From CAUUFM01 sp041844335 (GTDB taxonomy: Bacteria; Bacillota; Clostridia; Lachnospirales; Lachnospiraceae): a DNA stretch of 27,773 bases. The stretch is taken from contig JBGZAX010000006.1 in assembly GCA_041844335.1 (NCBI GenBank), positions 1 to 27,773 of the forward strand, given 5' to 3'. Position numbers and translations under genes: made by a program. Positions within the stretch are counted from its first letter, which is position 1. The number at the start of each line of letters is the position of its first letter. Below are positions 6,860-15,345 of the stretch, in pieces. The notes under the pieces were generated by a model. It saw nothing but the letters and a program-made list of their open reading frames with translations, did no database searches and was not told where the DNA came from.

Positions 6860-9050
6860 CTAATGAAGAAAACCTCCTGAAATCTCCTACATTTTCAACC
6901 ATTCTGCAAAATATCTCCTTCCGTCCCAATATACACACACATTTTTTTCCTCTGGTGATCGCGGTGTATAAAATATTTCTTGTCATTAAAAGAGCATTGT
7001 TGTCAAATAACGGCAGTATCACCACACCGAACTCACTGCCCTGGGATTTATGAACGGTAATAGCATAGGACAACTCCAGCTGATCAAGCATATTAAAAGG
7101 ATATTCTACATACCTGTTGTAATCGAAAAGTATGGTCATAGTGGCTGAAAACTGATTGATTTTAAGTATTTTACCCTGATCTCCGTTAAAAATCCCATTT
7201 CCTCTTTCGGAAACAAAGCCGCTCTCACTCTTTATCTCATAGTCTATCTGATAATTGTTTTTTACCTGCATTACCTTATCGCCCTCACGATAAACGGTAT
7301 CGCCTATTACATACTCATATTTTTCATCATCTGGGGGATTAAGTTTAAACTGCAAAAGCTTATTCATCTCCTCCACTCCCGCCTGCCCCTTTTTCATAGG
7401 GCAAAGTACCTGAATATCAAATGCGTCTATACCGAAAGCCTTTGGAAGTTTGCTCATTATCATTGTTAAAAGGGTCATTTTAAGACTGTAGGTATCATCT
7501 CTTTCAAGGAAAATAAAATCGGGACCTAAAATTTTCGGCTCTATTAAAAGCCCTTTATTTATATTATGAGCCATACTTACTATATTGCTGTTTTTTGTCT
7601 GCCTGAATATCTTCTTTAGGGTTATCACCTCTATTTTACCGGAACGTATTATATCGTTTAAAACATTTCCGACTCCCACGGATGAGAGCTGATTTGCATC
7701 TCCCGTCAAGATAAGTCGTGAACCTACAGGGATAGCCTTAAGCAGGCTGTTCATTAAAGGTAAATCAACCATTGACATTTCATCTATTATTATGAGCCTT
7801 GCCTCTAAGGGATTTTCCTGATTTCTGTCAAATATGACGGTACTTTCATTATCGGAACCTCTCGCTTCTAAAAGACGATGTACGGTAAGGCTTTCTCTTC
7901 CTGTCGCCTCCGTCATTCTCTTTGCAGCTCTTCCGGTGGGTGCTGCCAGTGCGACTTTCAGCCCCTCGTTTTCGTAAAGCTTTATTATGGTTTTAAGCAC
8001 GGTGGTTTTTCCCGTTCCGGCACCTCCCGTTATCACAAGCAGCCCTGATTTTAATGCCTTTAATATGGCCTCCAGCTGTGTTTCATCGGGAATTATATTA
8101 TCCTCCCTTTCTATTTGTTCTATTTTTTTAAGGGTCTTTTCTTCGTCTATTTCATATTTTAAATTAAGGTCTGAAAGCCTGTATGCGATATTTTTTTCCA
8201 TATAAAATATGTATGGCAGATAGATTTTGGTTACACCGTTTTCTATCTTTCCTATAAGCTTTTTATCGAACACAAGGTCTTTTATATAAGGCTCGATATC
8301 ATCTATATTAAGCTCTAAAAGCCTTGATGCATCATTTTCAAGACTTTCTATCGGTAAATAGGAATGACACTCGTTAAGTGCGGATTTTAGAGCAAAAATA
8401 ATTCCAGAATAAATTCTAAACTCTGAATTTTTGCTAATATTAGCCTTAATAGCGATGTTATCAGCTGTTTTAAAACTTACACCGCTCACCTCGTCCGCTA
8501 TTTCATATGGATTTGTTTTTATTATTTCGTATATTTTATCTGAGTATTTTTCATAGAGCTTTATAGCAAGAGATGATGAGATATCGTATTCCTGCATAAA
8601 GATTACAGCCTCTGTCCTTTTTTTGTTTTGCTGTAGCACTGTAGAGATTTCCTGTGCACGTTTTAGGGTGATTCCCTTGATTTTTTTACTTAAGATTTCA
8701 GGGTCTTCCTGCATTATTTCAAGACTTTTTTCGCCAAATTCTGCGACTATTTTAGTGGCAAGAGCCGCCTTTATATGCGGTAGAGCTCCCGATGCCAGAT
8801 ATGCCTTTATCCCGTCAAGGCTTTTGGGCCTTGATGATTTATATGAGGACATTTTAAATTGGGTGCCGTAGATAAGATGTTCCACGTACTCGCCCCTTAC
8901 ATTCATAATGTCACCCACATTCACATTATAAAAAGAGCCGACGACTATTGTATTTTCTTCTTCATTATCAAGCTTTAAATCCAAAACACAATAGCCGTTC
9001 GTCTCATTTCTAAAAATTATATTTTCTACTACACCGTCTAATTCTATCAT
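6801..9050 (-). CDS. recD2: RecD2-type SF1B DNA helicase
   Basis: 749 residues from the ATG at 9050, 2 bases after the mreB stop. A longer frame back to 9116 overlaps mreB and is rejected. The N-terminal OB-like and helix-hairpin-helix region (about 1-330) precedes an ATP-dependent 5'-3' helicase core. Motifs: Walker A GGAGTGKTT (342-350), APTGRAAKRM (370-379), Walker B IIDEMSMVD (421-429), TGDANQLSSVG (449-459), FRQ (482-484), TVHKSQGSE (665-673) and YTAITRGKK (695-703). All are intact. RecD2 lacks RecBC partners and works in replication-fork repair and recombination. Linkage to comF is compatible with handling single-stranded DNA. Length and motif order match the family well. Confidence 0.95.
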   Translation of the reverse strand: MIELDGVVENIIFRNETNGYCVLDLKLDNEEENTIVVGSFYNVNVGDIMNVRGEYVEHLIYGTQFKMSSYKSSRPKSLDGIKAYLASGALPHIKAALATKIVAEFGEKSLEIMQEDPEILSKKIKGITLKRAQEISTVLQQNKKRTEAVIFMQEYDISSSLAIKLYEKYSDKIYEIIKTNPYEIADEVSGVSFKTADNIAIKANISKNSEFRIYSGIIFALKSALNECHSYLPIESLENDASRLLELNIDDIEPYIKDLVFDKKLIGKIENGVTKIYLPYIFYMEKNIAYRLSDLNLKYEIDEEKTLKKIEQIEREDNIIPDETQLEAILKALKSGLLVITGGAGTGKTTVLKTIIKLYENEGLKVALAAPTGRAAKRMTEATGRESLTVHRLLEARGSDNESTVIFDRNQENPLEARLIIIDEMSMVDLPLMNSLLKAIPVGSRLILTGDANQLSSVGVGNVLNDIIRSGKIEVITLKKIFRQTKNSNIVSMAHNINKGLLIEPKILGPDFIFLERDDTYSLKMTLLTMIMSKLPKAFGIDAFDIQVLCPMKKGQAGVEEMNKLLQFKLNPPDDEKYEYVIGDTVYREGDKVMQVKNNYQIDYEIKSESGFVSERGNGIFNGDQGKILKINQFSATMTILFDYNRYVEYPFNMLDQLELSYAITVHKSQGSEFGVVILPLFDNNALLMTRNILYTAITRGKKCVCILGRKEIFCRMVENVGDFRRFSSLDERIREAENISKSSIDENN

Positions 9051-9052
9051 TT

Positions 9053-10048
9053 TTATAATACCGGATCTTTTTCCGATAGTATTTCCACAAATCTTCCCGT
9101 ACCTATAGCTACACAATTCATAGCTTCATCAGCAGTTATGGTATTTATTCCGGTCTTTTCTATAATAAGCTCCTCCAGACCGTTAAGCAAGGCTCCGCCG
9201 CCCGTAAGGACAATCCCTCTATCGGCGATATCGGCTGCAAGTTCAGGAGGCGTGCGTTCAAGAACGCTGTGTATTGCATCACATATCTGACCTGTGGTTT
9301 CACTCAGAGCCATAGTGGTTTCCGCAGCATTTACGGTAATAGTCTTAGGCAATCCTTCGACTAAATCTCTTCCTCTTATGTCCATAGTATCTTCCTTGCT
9401 ACCCCTATAACAGGTTCCTATGGTGGTCTTAAGATTTTCTGCGGTATGCTCTCCTATAAGTAAGCTGTGCGCTTTTCTCATATGACGAATTAAAGCCTCG
9501 TCAAAGTCATCTCCGGCTATTTTTACAGAGGTTGACACAACGGCTGAACCAAGCGAAATTACGGCTATATCCGTGGTACCTCCTCCTATATCAACTATCA
9601 TATTACCACAAGGCTTGGTGATATCTATACCGGAGCCTATTGCCGCTGCTATAGGTTCTTCTATTACCAGAACCTCTCTTGCTCCGGCATTATATGCCGC
9701 ATTTTCAACCGCCTTTTGTTCCACCTCGGACACACCGCTGGGCACACATACCGCCACCCTCGGACGTTTAAAAAATCTTCTACCAAGAGTTTTTTGAACG
9801 AAGTATTTCATCATCTTTTCTGTAACGGTATAATCTGAAATAACACCCTTTCTTAAAGGTCTTATAGCCACTATATTACCGGGAGTTCGCCCGAGCATCA
9901 GTCTTGCACTCTCTCCTATAGCCTTTATTTTCCCCGTATCTCTGTCAAGTGCCACCACTGACGGCTCTTTTAGGACAATTCCCTTGCCTTTTACATAAAC
10001 AAGGATGCTTGCCGTTCCCAAATCAATTCCTATATCTACTGAATACAT
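9053..10048 (-). CDS. mreB: MreB/Mbl family actin-like cell-shape protein
   Basis: 331 residues, a full-length bacterial actin that polymerises under the membrane and guides the elongasome. Phosphate-binding loops DLGT and VDIGGGTTDIAV, the VPSGVSEVEQKAVENAA region and an adenosine-motif LTGGGALL are all present. The N-terminal VKGKGIVLKEPSVVA and IRGRDLVEGLPKTI resemble Mbl as much as MreB. The ATG at 10048 is preferred over the one at 10054, because GGAAGG (10057-10062) lies 8 bases from the former but only 2 from the latter. It is the first gene of a block continuing through recD2, comF, cdaA, cdaR and the glycerophosphotransferases. mreC and mreD are not adjacent, so this may be one of several paralogues. 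Confidence 0.94.
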   Translation of the reverse strand: MYSVDIGIDLGTASILVYVKGKGIVLKEPSVVALDRDTGKIKAIGESARLMLGRTPGNIVAIRPLRKGVISDYTVTEKMMKYFVQKTLGRRFFKRPRVAVCVPSGVSEVEQKAVENAAYNAGAREVLVIEEPIAAAIGSGIDITKPCGNMIVDIGGGTTDIAVISLGSAVVSTSVKIAGDDFDEALIRHMRKAHSLLIGEHTAENLKTTIGTCYRGSKEDTMDIRGRDLVEGLPKTITVNAAETTMALSETTGQICDAIHSVLERTPPELAADIADRGIVLTGGGALLNGLEELIIEKTGINTITADEAMNCVAIGTGRFVEILSEKDPVL

Positions 10049-10090
10049 TTTCATTTCCTTCCAGAATATCGATAATTTTTACAATATTTT

Positions 10091-10119
10091 ATTATATATC
10101 AGCTTTAAGAAAAAATAAA
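10091..10119 (-). promoter_or_regulatory. Candidate promoter for the mreB operon
   Basis: A perfect -10 TATAAT (10091-10096 on the minus strand) lies about 40 bases before mreB. The hexamer 17 bases upstream, TTTATT (10114-10119), is a poor -35. The 98-base gap between the upstream membrane-protein gene and mreB holds nothing else convincing, and no GC-rich terminator hairpin. The whole block down to 106 may start here. Confidence 0.4.
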
Positions 10120-10152
10120 GAGTAAAATAGGAAATGCTATGAGTTTTTTTAA

Positions 10153-10758
10153 TTAATATGTATTATTCTCTCTTAACTTCCCAAGCTTCAGTCCTGCTAT
10201 TATGTATAAAACAGGAATTATCAAACCGAATATCATACCTATAATGCTGCTCATATTCATCGCCGCAGACGCGCCAACATCCACTCCGAGACTTTCTAAA
10301 AACGGCTTAAATGCATCGCTTATAGCTTTCGATACCACAAGCGAGTTGATTATAACAAGTGCTGTCAAAATACATCCCAATATTATAATCACAACACTTT
10401 TTTCAGGTTTTTTGCTGAATAGTATCCCAAGTATTCCGGATATTAATTCCAGTAACGCCAAAATGAAAGAAAAAGCTGCGACCATAGGTAAAATGGAATT
10501 TACCTTATCTGCAAGTGCAGGATCCATTCCCAAAGATATATATTGCTGTATAATCAATTTTGTGGCGTTTTGGCTGTTTACAGCCGAGAAAAGACCTATT
10601 ACAGAAAATACTATCATAATTATACTCACCGCAAAGAGCATTTTTGCTTTAGGTCGTGCGGGAATCGGCGCCATTTGAGGCATCTGCGCATTTTGGTACG
10701 GCATATTGCCTGACTGATTTTGCTGTGGCTGAAAATTTTGATTTTGATTCATATCCAT
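10153..10758 (-). CDS. Four-helix membrane protein with Gln/Asn/Pro-rich N-terminus, unknown function
   Basis: 201 residues. The first 38 are a disordered, cytoplasmic-looking stretch dominated by Gln, Asn, Pro and Met (QNQNFQPQQNQ, MPQMAPIPARPKAK). Four hydrophobic segments follow: about 40-60, 90-114, 121-142 and 167-192. This layout recalls small membrane proteins with Pro/Gln-rich tails that cluster or recruit partners, but I cannot name a family. AAGGAG lies 8 bases before the ATG, and a strong promoter with an embedded palindrome lies directly upstream. It is therefore probably its own transcription unit, separate from mreB (98-base gap) and from the large activase upstream (121-base gap). 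Confidence 0.75.
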   Translation of the reverse strand: MDMNQNQNFQPQQNQSGNMPYQNAQMPQMAPIPARPKAKMLFAVSIIMIVFSVIGLFSAVNSQNATKLIIQQYISLGMDPALADKVNSILPMVAAFSFILALLELISGILGILFSKKPEKSVVIIILGCILTALVIINSLVVSKAISDAFKPFLESLGVDVGASAAMNMSSIIGMIFGLIIPVLYIIAGLKLGKLRENNTY

Positions 10759-10766
10759 ACGTAGTT

Positions 10767-10772
10767 CTCCTT
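10767..10772 (-). promoter_or_regulatory. Strong ribosome binding site for the four-helix membrane protein
   Basis: AAGGAG on the minus strand, 8 bases from the ATG at 10758. It fixes the start and gives a predicted leader of only about 18 bases from the promoter at 10783-10811. Confidence 0.6.
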
Positions 10773-10782
10773 TTTTTTATTT

Positions 10783-10811
10783 AATATACATCAAATTGCC
10801 ACAATTTGCAA
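10783..10811 (-). promoter_or_regulatory. Sigma-A promoter of the four-helix membrane protein gene
   Basis: A -35 element TTGCAA (10806-10811) and a -10 element TATATT (10783-10788) are separated by exactly 17 bases on the minus strand. The predicted start is near 10776, just ahead of the ribosome binding site. The spacer and the -35 are occupied by an inverted repeat (10792-10808), suggesting repressor control. Confidence 0.6.
10792..10808. repeat. Inverted repeat within promoter, candidate operator
   Basis: CAAATTG and CAATTTG are perfect 7-base complements separated by CCA. The repeat fills the promoter spacer and overlaps three bases of the -35, so a bound protein would block RNA polymerase. 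No regulator gene lies next to it. The core CAAATTG also occurs at 63-69 and 15270-15276 inside the other two palindromes described here. Confidence 0.45.
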
Positions 10812-10879
10812 TAAAAATTTATACATTCTTATATATTATTCTTTTTCATCAGCAATTTCCGGACAATAATAAGAACATT

Positions 10880-13800
10880 CTACTTAAAGTTTTCAAAGGC
10901 TCTTGAGAGCATAAGCTTTATACGGTTCAGCTGATTTACCTCCGACGCTCCGGGGTCATAATCTATTGCTGCTATGTTTGTTCCTGTAAACAGGTGCTTC
11001 AGCTCCTTTGCCATTCCTTTTCCCGTGACATGATTAGGCAGGCAGGCAAAAGGTTGTACGCAGATTATATTCTTTACTCCGGATGCGATTAATTCTATCA
11101 TCTCACCCGTTAAAAACCACCCCTCGCCGGTCTGATGCCCGAGCGACATAACCTTATTCGCTCCACTTGCTATTTCCTTTATTGTAGGCGGTGCATTGTA
11201 GAATTTGGAATTTTTAAGTGCCAGCCTCAGATGTTTTCGGTAATTTTCTATGTAATTTATTATCATATTTTTTATATGATACGTCAAAAATTTTCCGCCA
11301 AGGTTTTCATAGACGAACTTTTCGTTGTAAAGGGTGTAGAGAACAAAGTCCAAAAGTGATGGGACTACCGCCTCAGCTCCTTCACCTTCTATCACCTTTA
11401 CCACGGAGTTATTGGCTGTAGGATGGAATTTTACAAGGATTTCTCCAACCACCCCTACCTTGGGCTTTTTTACATTTTTCTTTTTTACAGCATCAAATTT
11501 TTCCACTGCATAATAGATATTTTTTATAAAATCATGTTTTTTATGTGCTTTAAGCTCCTTTTTAAATAAACCTGTAATTTCTTCGTATAATCTGTCTGCA
11601 TCCCCTTCATTTTTTTCGTAAGGTCTTGTGGCATATAGAAGGTTCATTAAAAGATCGCCATATATCAAGGCTTGAAGCGCCCTATCCAAAAGATCGAAGC
11701 TTACCTTAAAGCCGGGATTTTTTTCAAAGCCCTTAGGATTTAGGGATATGACAGGCACATTTGCAAAACCGCTGTCCTTTAGAGCCTTTCTTAAAAACGC
11801 TATATAATTGGTGGCTCTACAGCCTCCTCCCGTCTGTGACATTATAACGGAGGTATTGTTTATATCGTACTTCCCCGATTTTAACGCCATTATCAGCTGA
11901 CCTATTACTATAATTGCAGGATAGCAGGCATCATTATTTACGTATTTTAATCCCTCGTCAACAGCTCCCTTTTCATCTGTTAAAAGCACGAAATTATATC
12001 CGCTGTATCTGAAAACCGCCTCTATTAATTCAAAGTGTATCGGTGCCATTTGAGGACAGAGTATTGTATGCTTCTTTTTCATTGCCTCCGTAAATACAAT
12101 TCTTTTACTTGGAACACCGATGACATGCGGCATTACGTGTTTTTGCTCTCTGTCCTGCATACTTGCCTTCAGGGATCTAAGTCTTATCTTGACCGCTCCA
12201 AGATTCGACACCTCATCTATTTTAAGCAGGGTATAGATTTTATTGTTTCGCTCCATGATTTCCTGCACCTGATCGGTAGCAACGGCATCCAAGCCGCACC
12301 CGAAAGAATTAAGCTGTACTATCTCTAAATCCGCCCTTTTTGATACAACCGCAGCCGCCCTGTAGAGCCTTGAATGGTAGGTCCACTGGTTTATAACTCT
12401 TAAGTTTTTTTCCTCATTCGAAAGATGAGCTATGCTCTCCTCCGTAAGCACACACATTCCAAGTGATGTGATGACATCAGGAATTCCGTGATTTATATGA
12501 GGATCAAGATGATAGGGTCTGCCTGCCAATACAATACCCTTCAAGTTATTTTTTTCAATGTATTCCAAGGTTTCTTCACCTTTTTTCATTATGTCCGCTT
12601 TAAAACTCTCCTGCTCCTTAACTGCGACTTTAAAAGCCTTTGCAACCTCAGGTTTGGTTATATTGTAGTCATCCCTAAGTGTTTCATAAAGCCTGTTTAT
12701 GGCAGATTTAGTGTCCATAAATGAAATAAAAGGCATATATAATTCTATATTTTCCTCTTTTAGAGCATCCACATTATTTTTTATCACCTCGGGATAGGAA
12801 ATTACTATAGGACAGTTGTAGCTGTTAGTCCCGTCAATTCTATCCTCTAAATTCTCATAGGTTACACTCGGATAAAAGATTTTTTTAACTCCCTTTTCTA
12901 TAAGGTTCATAATATGCCCGTGTGTCATCTTTGCCGGAAAACAAGCCGACTCCGAGGGAATAGTTTCTATTCCCTTTTCATAGATTTTCGCACTTGATCT
13001 GTCCGAAAGCACCACCCTGAATTTAAGATTTGTAAAAAAGGTATGCCATAACGGGTAGTTTTCATACATATTAAGGACTCTCGGTATTCCTATAATTCCT
13101 CTTTGTGCCTCTTTTTCAGTTAAGGATTTGTACGAAAAGAGCTTTTTATACTTATATTCAAAGAGATTGGGAAGGTTGTTTTTAACATATGAGTCGCCAA
13201 GCCCCTTTTCACACCTGTTTCCGGAGATGAATTTATCGTTGTTTCCAAAACTGTTTATCGTTAAAAGGCATGAATTTGAGCATTTTTTACAGCGTGTAAT
13301 CTCGTTTTTAGATGTGAAATTATGAAGCTCTTTCTGTCCTATAAGAGTGCTTTCATAGCCGTATTTATAGCGATTTTTGGAGATCAAGGCGCAGCCGAAC
13401 GCCCCCATTATTCCGGCAATATCAGGTCTTACGACCTCTCTTTGCGATAACAGCTCAAAGGCTCTTAAAACAGCGTCATTATAAAATGTTCCTCCCTGAA
13501 CGACTATTTTTTCTCCAAGCTCCTCCTTATTTTTTATCTTTATCACTTTAAATAACGCGTTTTTTATAACCGCATAGCAAAGACCGGCACTTATGTCGGA
13601 GGTAAAGGCTCCCTCTTTTTGAGATTGTTTTACCCTTGAATTCATAAACACCGTACATCTTGAGCCTAAATCCACCGGATTTTTTCCATTTATTGCCTCT
13701 TTTACAAAGTTTTCTATCGGAAGATTTAAAGAGGTTGCGAAAGTATCCAAAAATGAACCGCAGCCTGAAGAACACGCCTCATTCAGAGAAATCGAATCAA

Positions 13801-15127
13801 TGGTTTCGTCTTTTATTTTAAGGCATTTCATATCCTGACCGCCGATATCCAAGATAAAGTTGACACCATTTAAGAAAAAATCGGCCGCCCGTAAGTGCGC
13901 CACGGTTTCTATCTCCCCGAAATCCACGCTTAAAGCCTTTTTAAGCAAGCCCTCTCCATATCCTGTGACTGTGGAATAGGCTATTTTGGCAGTAGGCGGC
14001 ATAAGACTGTACATCTCCTTTAACGCCTTAATGGTGGATTTAAGAGGTGAGCCGTTATTACTTCCGTAATGTGTAAAAAGCAATGCTCCCTCCTCGTCTA
14101 TCAGGGCCAATTTTGTGGTAGTGGAGCCTGCGTCTATTCCTAAATAGCAGTTACCCTCATAGTCTTTAAGATTATTTCTTTTTACCTTGTTTTTTTCGTG
14201 CCTTTCCTTAAAAATTTCATATTCTTCTTCGCTTTTAAATAAGGGCTCCAGTCTATTGCTCTCTGTAAGACTGCTTGATTTCACATTTTCAAAATCTCTT
14301 GCCAAATCAGAAAGATTAATAACATTTTCACTCTCGCCCGCCAAAAGCGCACAGCCTATCGCCACATAAAGCTGAGAATTTTCGGGAAAAATAATCTGAT
14401 CGTCGGTCAATTTAAGGGTGTCGATAAATCTTTGTCTAAGCATCGACAAATAGTACAAGGGTCCTCCCAAAAATGCCACATTTCCTCTAATTCGCATACC
14501 GCAGGCAAGCCCCGATATGGTCTGAATTACGACAGCCTGAAAAATGGATGCTGCGATATTTTCCTTTTTTACACCCTCGTTTATAAGAGGCTGTACATCG
14601 GTCTTGGCAAATACTCCGCATCGTGCAGCTATCGGATAAATGGTATCATAGTTCTTGGCATACTCATTAAGTCCCATGGGGTCCGTTTTTAAGAGCGTAG
14701 CCATTTGATCTATAAAGGAGCCTGTCCCTCCTGCACATGTTCCATTCATTTTTTGCTCTATGCTGTCGGAAAAATATGTGATTTTTGCATCTTCTCCCCC
14801 TAATTCAATCGCTACATCGGTTTCCGGATTAAAGGTTCTTATCGCTTTTGTTCCGGCTATAACTTCTTGAACAAAGTCCACATTAAGAGATGATGCAAGA
14901 TTAATTCCTCCGGACCCTGTGATTGCTATCCTTATACTGATGTCACTCAGAGTATTATAGGCATCATTTACCATTTGCTTTAATGTTTCATTTATGTTTG
15001 AATGGTGTCTTTCGTATTTTGAATATACCAGCTCGTTTTTCTCGTTAAGAGCCACGAGCTTTACAGTGGTGGATCCTACATCTATTCCGATATTTATTAT
15101 ATTTGCTTTGTTTGTTGTATCTTTCAT
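10880..15127 (-). CDS. Large tandem 2-hydroxyacyl-CoA dehydratase activase-like Fe-S ATPase (BcrAD/BadFG plus DUF2229)
   Basis: 1415 residues from the ATG at 15127; an ATG at 15142 would add five, and a frame back to 15238 is less likely. Two BcrAD/BadFG-type ASKHA ATPase modules lie in tandem, with phosphate loops GIDVGSTTVK (14-23) and GIDAGSTTTK (330-339). Each has the Cys pair that in HgdC-type activases holds a bridging [4Fe-4S] cluster: Cys131/Cys170 and Cys452/Cys491 (with an extra Cys456). Spacing 39 equals that of the classical activase. A Cys cluster follows (613, 616, 620, 639), then a DUF2229-like segment from about 655 and a long HgdB-like C-terminal region. Activases use ATP to push low-potential electrons into a partner reductase; here activator and partner-like parts are one chain. 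Known relatives are widespread in Clostridia with unsettled substrate. No separate dehydratase subunit, ferredoxin or CoA-transferase gene is adjacent. Confidence 0.88.
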   Translation of the reverse strand: MKDTTNKANIINIGIDVGSTTVKLVALNEKNELVYSKYERHHSNINETLKQMVNDAYNTLSDISIRIAITGSGGINLASSLNVDFVQEVIAGTKAIRTFNPETDVAIELGGEDAKITYFSDSIEQKMNGTCAGGTGSFIDQMATLLKTDPMGLNEYAKNYDTIYPIAARCGVFAKTDVQPLINEGVKKENIAASIFQAVVIQTISGLACGMRIRGNVAFLGGPLYYLSMLRQRFIDTLKLTDDQIIFPENSQLYVAIGCALLAGESENVINLSDLARDFENVKSSSLTESNRLEPLFKSEEEYEIFKERHEKNKVKRNNLKDYEGNCYLGIDAGSTTTKLALIDEEGALLFTHYGSNNGSPLKSTIKALKEMYSLMPPTAKIAYSTVTGYGEGLLKKALSVDFGEIETVAHLRAADFFLNGVNFILDIGGQDMKCLKIKDETIDSISLNEACSSGCGSFLDTFATSLNLPIENFVKEAINGKNPVDLGSRCTVFMNSRVKQSQKEGAFTSDISAGLCYAVIKNALFKVIKIKNKEELGEKIVVQGGTFYNDAVLRAFELLSQREVVRPDIAGIMGAFGCALISKNRYKYGYESTLIGQKELHNFTSKNEITRCKKCSNSCLLTINSFGNNDKFISGNRCEKGLGDSYVKNNLPNLFEYKYKKLFSYKSLTEKEAQRGIIGIPRVLNMYENYPLWHTFFTNLKFRVVLSDRSSAKIYEKGIETIPSESACFPAKMTHGHIMNLIEKGVKKIFYPSVTYENLEDRIDGTNSYNCPIVISYPEVIKNNVDALKEENIELYMPFISFMDTKSAINRLYETLRDDYNITKPEVAKAFKVAVKEQESFKADIMKKGEETLEYIEKNNLKGIVLAGRPYHLDPHINHGIPDVITSLGMCVLTEESIAHLSNEEKNLRVINQWTYHSRLYRAAAVVSKRADLEIVQLNSFGCGLDAVATDQVQEIMERNNKIYTLLKIDEVSNLGAVKIRLRSLKASMQDREQKHVMPHVIGVPSKRIVFTEAMKKKHTILCPQMAPIHFELIEAVFRYSGYNFVLLTDEKGAVDEGLKYVNNDACYPAIIVIGQLIMALKSGKYDINNTSVIMSQTGGGCRATNYIAFLRKALKDSGFANVPVISLNPKGFEKNPGFKVSFDLLDRALQALIYGDLLMNLLYATRPYEKNEGDADRLYEEITGLFKKELKAHKKHDFIKNIYYAVEKFDAVKKKNVKKPKVGVVGEILVKFHPTANNSVVKVIEGEGAEAVVPSLLDFVLYTLYNEKFVYENLGGKFLTYHIKNMIINYIENYRKHLRLALKNSKFYNAPPTIKEIASGANKVMSLGHQTGEGWFLTGEMIELIASGVKNIICVQPFACLPNHVTGKGMAKELKHLFTGTNIAAIDYDPGASEVNQLNRIKLMLSRAFENFK

Positions 15128-15254
15128 TTTCCAAATTCCCATTTCTTTATTTAAAATAAAATGCAACGTTTTGTTATATTTTTGTGATAATTTTCGTATC
15201 AGCTTGACAATTAGTGACATTTTATTTGTATCACACATTTAAACATTTTTTGAC

Positions 15255-15291
15255 GTCAATACTATGTAACAAATTGTTACATAGTATTGAC
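15255..15291. repeat. Perfect 37-bp palindrome in the largest intergenic gap
   Basis: Arms GTCAATACTATGTAACAA and TTGTTACATAGTATTGAC are perfect 18-base complements around a single central A (15273). It lies 54 bases after the rsmI stop and about 130 bases before the activase gene. In RNA it would fold into a long hairpin, but neither strand is followed by a U-run, so it is not a standard intrinsic terminator. It is more likely an operator or an mRNA-processing/stability hairpin. A second small palindrome, TTGACGTCAA (15250-15259), overlaps its left edge. The rest of the 15128-15345 gap holds no gene and no clear consensus promoter. Confidence 0.9.
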
Positions 15292-15345
15292 AGGTTCATT
15301 GATTTGTTTGCTGTTTTTTGCGATAAACCACATATACTTGAAAGC

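Noticed and set aside
9051..9116. 22-residue N-terminal extension of RecD2
   Set aside because: It would overlap conserved mreB coding sequence. The internal Met at 9050 begins the family-typical IELDGVVENI stretch 2 bases after the mreB stop.
10202..10678. 158-codon open frame on the plus strand
   Set aside because: It mirrors the four-helix membrane protein gene on the minus strand, which has a promoter, an excellent ribosome binding site and sensible topology.
10812..10879. Terminator after the activase gene from the imperfect repeat TTCTTATTATT / AATAATATATAAGAA
   Set aside because: The arms are AT-only with a four-base bulge and no U-tract follows, so stability is doubtful.
15128..15238. 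37-residue N-terminal extension of the activase
   Set aside because: The extension (LIVKLIRKLSQKYNK...) has no counterpart in the family, where the ATPase loop lies close to the start, and it reaches into the AT-rich regulatory gap.
15255..15291. Reading the 37-bp palindrome as a rho-independent terminator or a Rex site
   Set aside because: Neither strand has a U-tract after the stem. The TTGTTA/TAACAA half-sites are arranged outward around one base instead of inward with a spacer as in Rex operators.
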